Below are positions 6,257 through 8,188 of a stretch of DNA of 8,188 nt, in pieces. Each line of letters starts with the position of its first letter. The stretch's first letter is position 1. A program made the translations under genes and the position numbers. Source of the DNA: Ktedonobacteraceae bacterium (GTDB taxonomy: Bacteria > Chloroflexota > Ktedonobacteria > Ktedonobacterales > Ktedonobacteraceae); NCBI GenBank assembly GCA_017354095.1, contig JAFMRP010000177.1:1-8188 (forward strand). The letters run 5' to 3'. The notes below the pieces were generated by a model that made no database searches, was not told the DNA's origin, and was given only the letters and a program-made list of their open reading frames with translations.

Positions 6257-7447
6257 TCATGCTTCCTGCAAAATGGCGTGGAGGTAGCGTTGGGTTTCGA
6301 CAGGAAGGCAGGCACGCCATCGGGTGGTGCAACGGGACACCGCTTGATTGACGGTGTCGGCACCAGCATTATAAGACGCCAATGCTTTGGCATAGTCACC
6401 ACCATAGGTGCGCAGGTGGCCGGAGAGCAGTCGTGCTGCCGCATACAAGGAACTCGTGGGATTGTGGGGATTCACCCCCAACCCTATTGCTGTCTCGGGC
6501 ATCAGTTGCGCGATCCCGATGGCCCCCGCTGACGACACAGCGTCTGGATGAAAACCACTTTCTTGATTGATCATACGCAAGAAGATATTCACATCAATAC
6601 CGGCTGCCAATGCCGCATCGCGTGCGACCGCAACGTAGGGACTGTTGGGCAAGGTGCCTGCCTCAACCTGAGGCGTCGGGCTGGCTGTGAGCCAGGATGG
6701 ATGGATGTATCCCTGGACATGGTAACCTCCCCAGTACGGCGAGGTATCCGTGTCCACCTGCAGATTAGGCAAGAGTGGGAGCTCTTCGAGGGGCTTCCAG
6801 GTATTCGCGCTCGCAAAGAGTATCTTTCCCGGCTTGTTCTTGCCAGGTGCCTGCCAGGAAAGGACAATCGAGACATGGCCGAAGGCTCCTCCCGACCAGG
6901 CCATAATATCCCCTGGGGCCAGCGGCAGCCCGACGCCTGTTGCCACTGTCTGATAGCCCTTTGCGCGTGCAACGGAGGTAGTGTAGAGCCCCCAAAATTG
7001 ATTCCCGTTGCCACTCCAATCGAGCGGATGCACCAGAGCATAGGCAGCCAGGACAAAGCTGACACATTGAAAATTCCCGCTCTCCCAGGCCGTGCAAGAG
7101 GCACCGCAGTGCGAACGTCCCCATTGTAACAACGATGGTGGAAAGGCCGGAGTCAGTGCGGCATAGCGTGGAAAGGCACCACCACAGCCATTCTCTCGTG
7201 CCTGTGGTGTCGTCATCCCTCGGCAGTCCTGCAGTTGGGTAGCCATGGTCAGCGCCGTTTGAGTAATCGTCGCCGCGTTCCCGACAGTTTGGTTTGCACC
7301 ACCAATACTAGCAAAGAGCGAGGCGAAGAGCGAAAGCGAGAGCCCCACGAACAGCACAACTAACAAGGCCGCACATCCTGCGCCACAACCAACGAGGCCC
7401 AGGCCATTGAGCGGAGCCAGAAGCCAGGTGCATGATGATTTTCGCAT
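6257..7447 (-). CDS. Bifunctional wall hydrolase, CHAP plus lytic transglycosylase (VirB1-like)
   Basis: A 396-residue peptidoglycan hydrolase that would open the cell wall locally for the conjugation channel. A hydrophobic membrane segment lies at about residues 15-48, preceded by MRKSS. A CHAP amidase/peptidase domain spans about 110-250, with catalytic Cys128 (NFQCVSFV), His191 (FGHVSIV) and Asn215 (ASANTW). A linker (about 251-268) leads to an SLT lysozyme-like domain at about 270-395, with catalytic Glu296 (NQESGFHP), the AIGIAQLMPETA motif (309-320) and ASYNAG (357-362). The catalytic residues of both domains are intact. The start is the ATG 8 bases after GGAGG; the frame stays open upstream to 7762 but that part crosses the promoter block. 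A lipobox-like LVGC ends at Cys21. It forms its own transcription unit with the same promoter block as the channel operon, which supports a shared transfer role. Confidence 0.9.
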   Translation of the reverse strand: MRKSSCTWLLAPLNGLGLVGCGAGCAALLVVLFVGLSLSLFASLFASIGGANQTVGNAATITQTALTMATQLQDCRGMTTPQARENGCGGAFPRYAALTPAFPPSLLQWGRSHCGASCTAWESGNFQCVSFVLAAYALVHPLDWSGNGNQFWGLYTTSVARAKGYQTVATGVGLPLAPGDIMAWSGGAFGHVSIVLSWQAPGKNKPGKILFASANTWKPLEELPLLPNLQVDTDTSPYWGGYHVQGYIHPSWLTASPTPQVEAGTLPNSPYVAVARDAALAAGIDVNIFLRMINQESGFHPDAVSSAGAIGIAQLMPETAIGLGVNPHNPTSSLYAAARLLSGHLRTYGGDYAKALASYNAGADTVNQAVSRCTTRWRACLPVETQRYLHAILQEA

Positions 7448-7455
7448 CTGTAGAT

Positions 7456-7460
7456 CCTCC
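7456..7460 (-). promoter_or_regulatory. Ribosome-binding site deciding the hydrolase start
   Basis: Minus-strand GGAGG, 8 bases before the ATG at 7447. It places the membrane segment at the N-terminus and rules out the longer upstream frame. Confidence 0.8.
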
Positions 7461-7507
7461 GTGTGAACATTGCTCAGTTGCTTGCGCGAGCGAGAGCACG
7501 CCGAGTA

Positions 7508-7525
7508 TTCTGGCGAGCATGGTTG
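7508..7525 (-). repeat. 18-bp leader repeat with upstream ATG, copy B
   Basis: Minus-strand CAACCATGCTC-N-C-N-AGAA, 16/18 identical to copy A at 5219-5236. Here it lies 5 bp from the end of the shared 60-bp promoter block. Its ATG (7520) opens a 70-codon frame overlapping the hydrolase start in another frame. No ribosome site precedes it. Confidence 0.55.
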
Positions 7526-7530
7526 ATGGC

Positions 7531-7600
7531 CTCTAGCATGCAGGAACGAGCGGGAAATGACCATAGCATTGACTATACATTTTGCATGTAATGAGGATGG
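7531..7600 (-). promoter_or_regulatory. Shared promoter/operator block, copy B
   Basis: This lies upstream of the hydrolase gene. In minus orientation it reads a dyad TACAT-GCAAA-ATGTA (7590-7576), then ATGCTATGGT, TTCCCGC and TTCCTGC 10 bp apart, then CTAGAG (7536-7531). Symmetry is weaker than in copy A: the inner 5-bp arms are perfect, and an outer CAT/ATG pair (7567-7569 with 7597-7599) is kept. Conservation of exactly these half-sites between two otherwise diverged leaders argues for a binding site. The distance from CTAGAG to the start codon is about 84 bases. Confidence 0.6.
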
Positions 7601-7637
7601 AGAGTGGAGCAGGGCAAAGGGGAAACAGAGGGAGCGT

Positions 7638-7729
7638 ATTGGTAAGTTCGGTTCAAGATTGGTACATTTTTTAGCCCAAGCGTGAGTCATTTTGCTCAAG
7701 GTCCGGACATTTTTGACGTGACATTGACG
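7638..7729 (+). repeat. ATTTT-cored repeats about 20 bp apart, resembling an IS21-type end
   Basis: ATTGGTA occurs at 7638-7644 and 7658-7664. CATTTT cores start at 7665, 7688 and 7708, followed by GACATTGACG. The pattern (TGGTACATTTTTT, GTCATTTTG, GGACATTTTTGACGTGACATTGAC) resembles the multi-repeat ends of IS21-family elements as I know them. No transposase gene lies inward and no matching inverted end was found in the window, so it would be a relic or solo end. The family name is inference; the spaced repeats are visible. Confidence 0.35.
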
Positions 7730-7752
7730 ATCTCCCATGATATTCATATACT
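7724..7752 (+). promoter_or_regulatory. Sigma-70-type promoter of the phosphotransferase gene
   Basis: TTGACG (7724-7729), a 17-bp spacer, then TATACT (7747-7752). Both boxes are close to consensus with ideal spacing. The predicted start near 7759 gives a leader of about 27 bases with GAGG at 7771-7774 before the proposed GTG start. The -35 box lies in the last unit of the ATTTT repeats. Confidence 0.65.
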
Positions 7753-7785
7753 CTACAGACAAAGAGAAAAGAGGACATTGATCCT

Positions 7786-8188
7786 GTGGAATACATCCCC
7801 ATTGAGCGATCCGCTAACGCTTTTCAGCAGCCCGTTGGACCATCACAGATCATTGCTATGTGTCGGCGTGCGTTTGGAGAGAAGAGACGGGTCGAGTCAG
7901 CGAAAGAACTTGAGGGTGGACTCTACAATAATACCCACCTTGTTCATATCAGTGGGATGCAACCGGTCATTTTGCGCGTTGGACCTCATCCTACCCGCCA
8001 AACCCGCACTGAGAGAAATCTGATGCGCAATGAGTACGCTAGTCTTCCCTTTCTCGCTCCCATTTCACCGCTTCTGCCCAGAATCCTTATGGCAGATTTT
8101 ACCCACCAGATCCTGGAGCGGGATTATCTGTTTCAGACATACATGGAAGGAGAACAATGGGAGAGGATCATGGGTACATTCACAACAG
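7786..8188 (+). CDS. APH-family phosphotransferase, N-terminal part (runs off right edge)
   Basis: The visible 134 codons read like the N-lobe of the aminoglycoside phosphotransferase/choline kinase (APH) family. There is a Gly-rich nucleotide loop (ELEGGLYNNTHLVHI, about 41-55) and a VILRV strand (61-65). Arg64 stands where kinases usually have Lys, as in some family members. A conserved-type Glu follows in LMRNEY (E83), and then the hinge-like RDYLFQTYMEGEQW. The catalytic HxD loop lies beyond the edge. The frame opens after a TGA at 7738-7740. I chose the GTG at 7786, 11 bases after GAGG; an ATG at 7858 would also keep the Gly loop. The substrate cannot be told, and drug resistance should not be assumed. 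It faces away from the transfer genes and may be cargo or the flank. Confidence 0.75.
   Translation, partial: MEYIPIERSANAFQQPVGPSQIIAMCRRAFGEKRRVESAKELEGGLYNNTHLVHISGMQPVILRVGPHPTRQTRTERNLMRNEYASLPFLAPISPLLPRILMADFTHQILERDYLFQTYMEGEQWERIMGTFTT

Noticed and set aside
7448..7762. N-terminal extension of the hydrolase to an upstream ATG at 7762
   Set aside because: It would cross the shared promoter block; the ATG at 7447 has GGAGG at good spacing and leads straight into the membrane segment.
7682..8023. 113-codon plus-strand frame
   Set aside because: It overlaps the phosphotransferase frame, which has clear APH-family motifs, and its own product has none.
1..8188. tRNA, rRNA or CRISPR array
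   Set aside because: No cloverleaf, rRNA-like stretch or regular repeat-spacer array was seen on either strand.

Overview
The window is most of a conjugative type IV secretion (T4SS) module on the minus strand, followed at the right edge by the start of an unrelated-looking plus-strand gene. The component set is a VirB4 ATPase, a PrgI-family protein, a small two-helix membrane protein, a large VirB6/TrbL-like membrane protein and a VirB1-like wall hydrolase with CHAP and transglycosylase domains. This is the minimal translocation apparatus of conjugative elements in bacteria without a classical outer membrane. Moderate GC, strong AGGAGG ribosome sites and the style of the right-edge phosphotransferase suggest a Chloroflexota host, perhaps of Ktedonobacteria type. 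That is a guess from protein style; no taxonomic marker is present.

Minus-strand layout, in the direction of transcription (right to left). Unit 1 has a promoter-like block at 7531-7600 and a short leader, then the hydrolase at 6257-7447. A poorly coding stretch follows at 5464-6256, holding one doubtful plus-strand ORF (5708-6001). Unit 2 has a second copy of the promoter block at 5394-5463 and a long leader, then the VirB6/TrbL-like protein (3289-5196), the pilin-like small protein (2961-3224), PrgI (2541-2933) and VirB4 (2547 to beyond base 1). PrgI and VirB4 overlap by 7 bases. The order is VirB1 / VirB6-VirB2?-VirB3-VirB4. The hydrolase would open the wall, the polytopic protein and PrgI would form the inner-membrane channel, and VirB4 would power it. 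Relaxase and coupling protein are not in the window.

The most interesting part is regulatory. The two transcription units carry the same 60-bp promoter/operator block, about 80% identical by hand alignment. It contains the dyad TACAT-N5-ATGTA; in the unit 2 copy this grows to a 35-bp inverted repeat with 14 of 15 arm positions paired. A second shared 18-bp element (16/18 identical) lies in both leaders around an upstream ATG. In unit 1 the two shared elements are 5 bp apart. In unit 2 they are split by 157 bp that can fold as a closed domain (9-bp closing stem, an 8-bp hairpin and a 5-bp hairpin) whose loop could pair with the ribosome-binding site. This suggests co-regulation of the two units by one transfer regulator, plus an extra RNA-level or inserted element ahead of the channel operon.

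Right edge (7600-8188). A series of ATTTT-cored repeats about 20 bp apart (7638-7729) resembles the multi-repeat end of an IS21-family element. It is followed by a near-consensus promoter (TTGACG-N17-TATACT) and the N-terminal part of an APH/choline-kinase-family phosphotransferase that runs off the edge.
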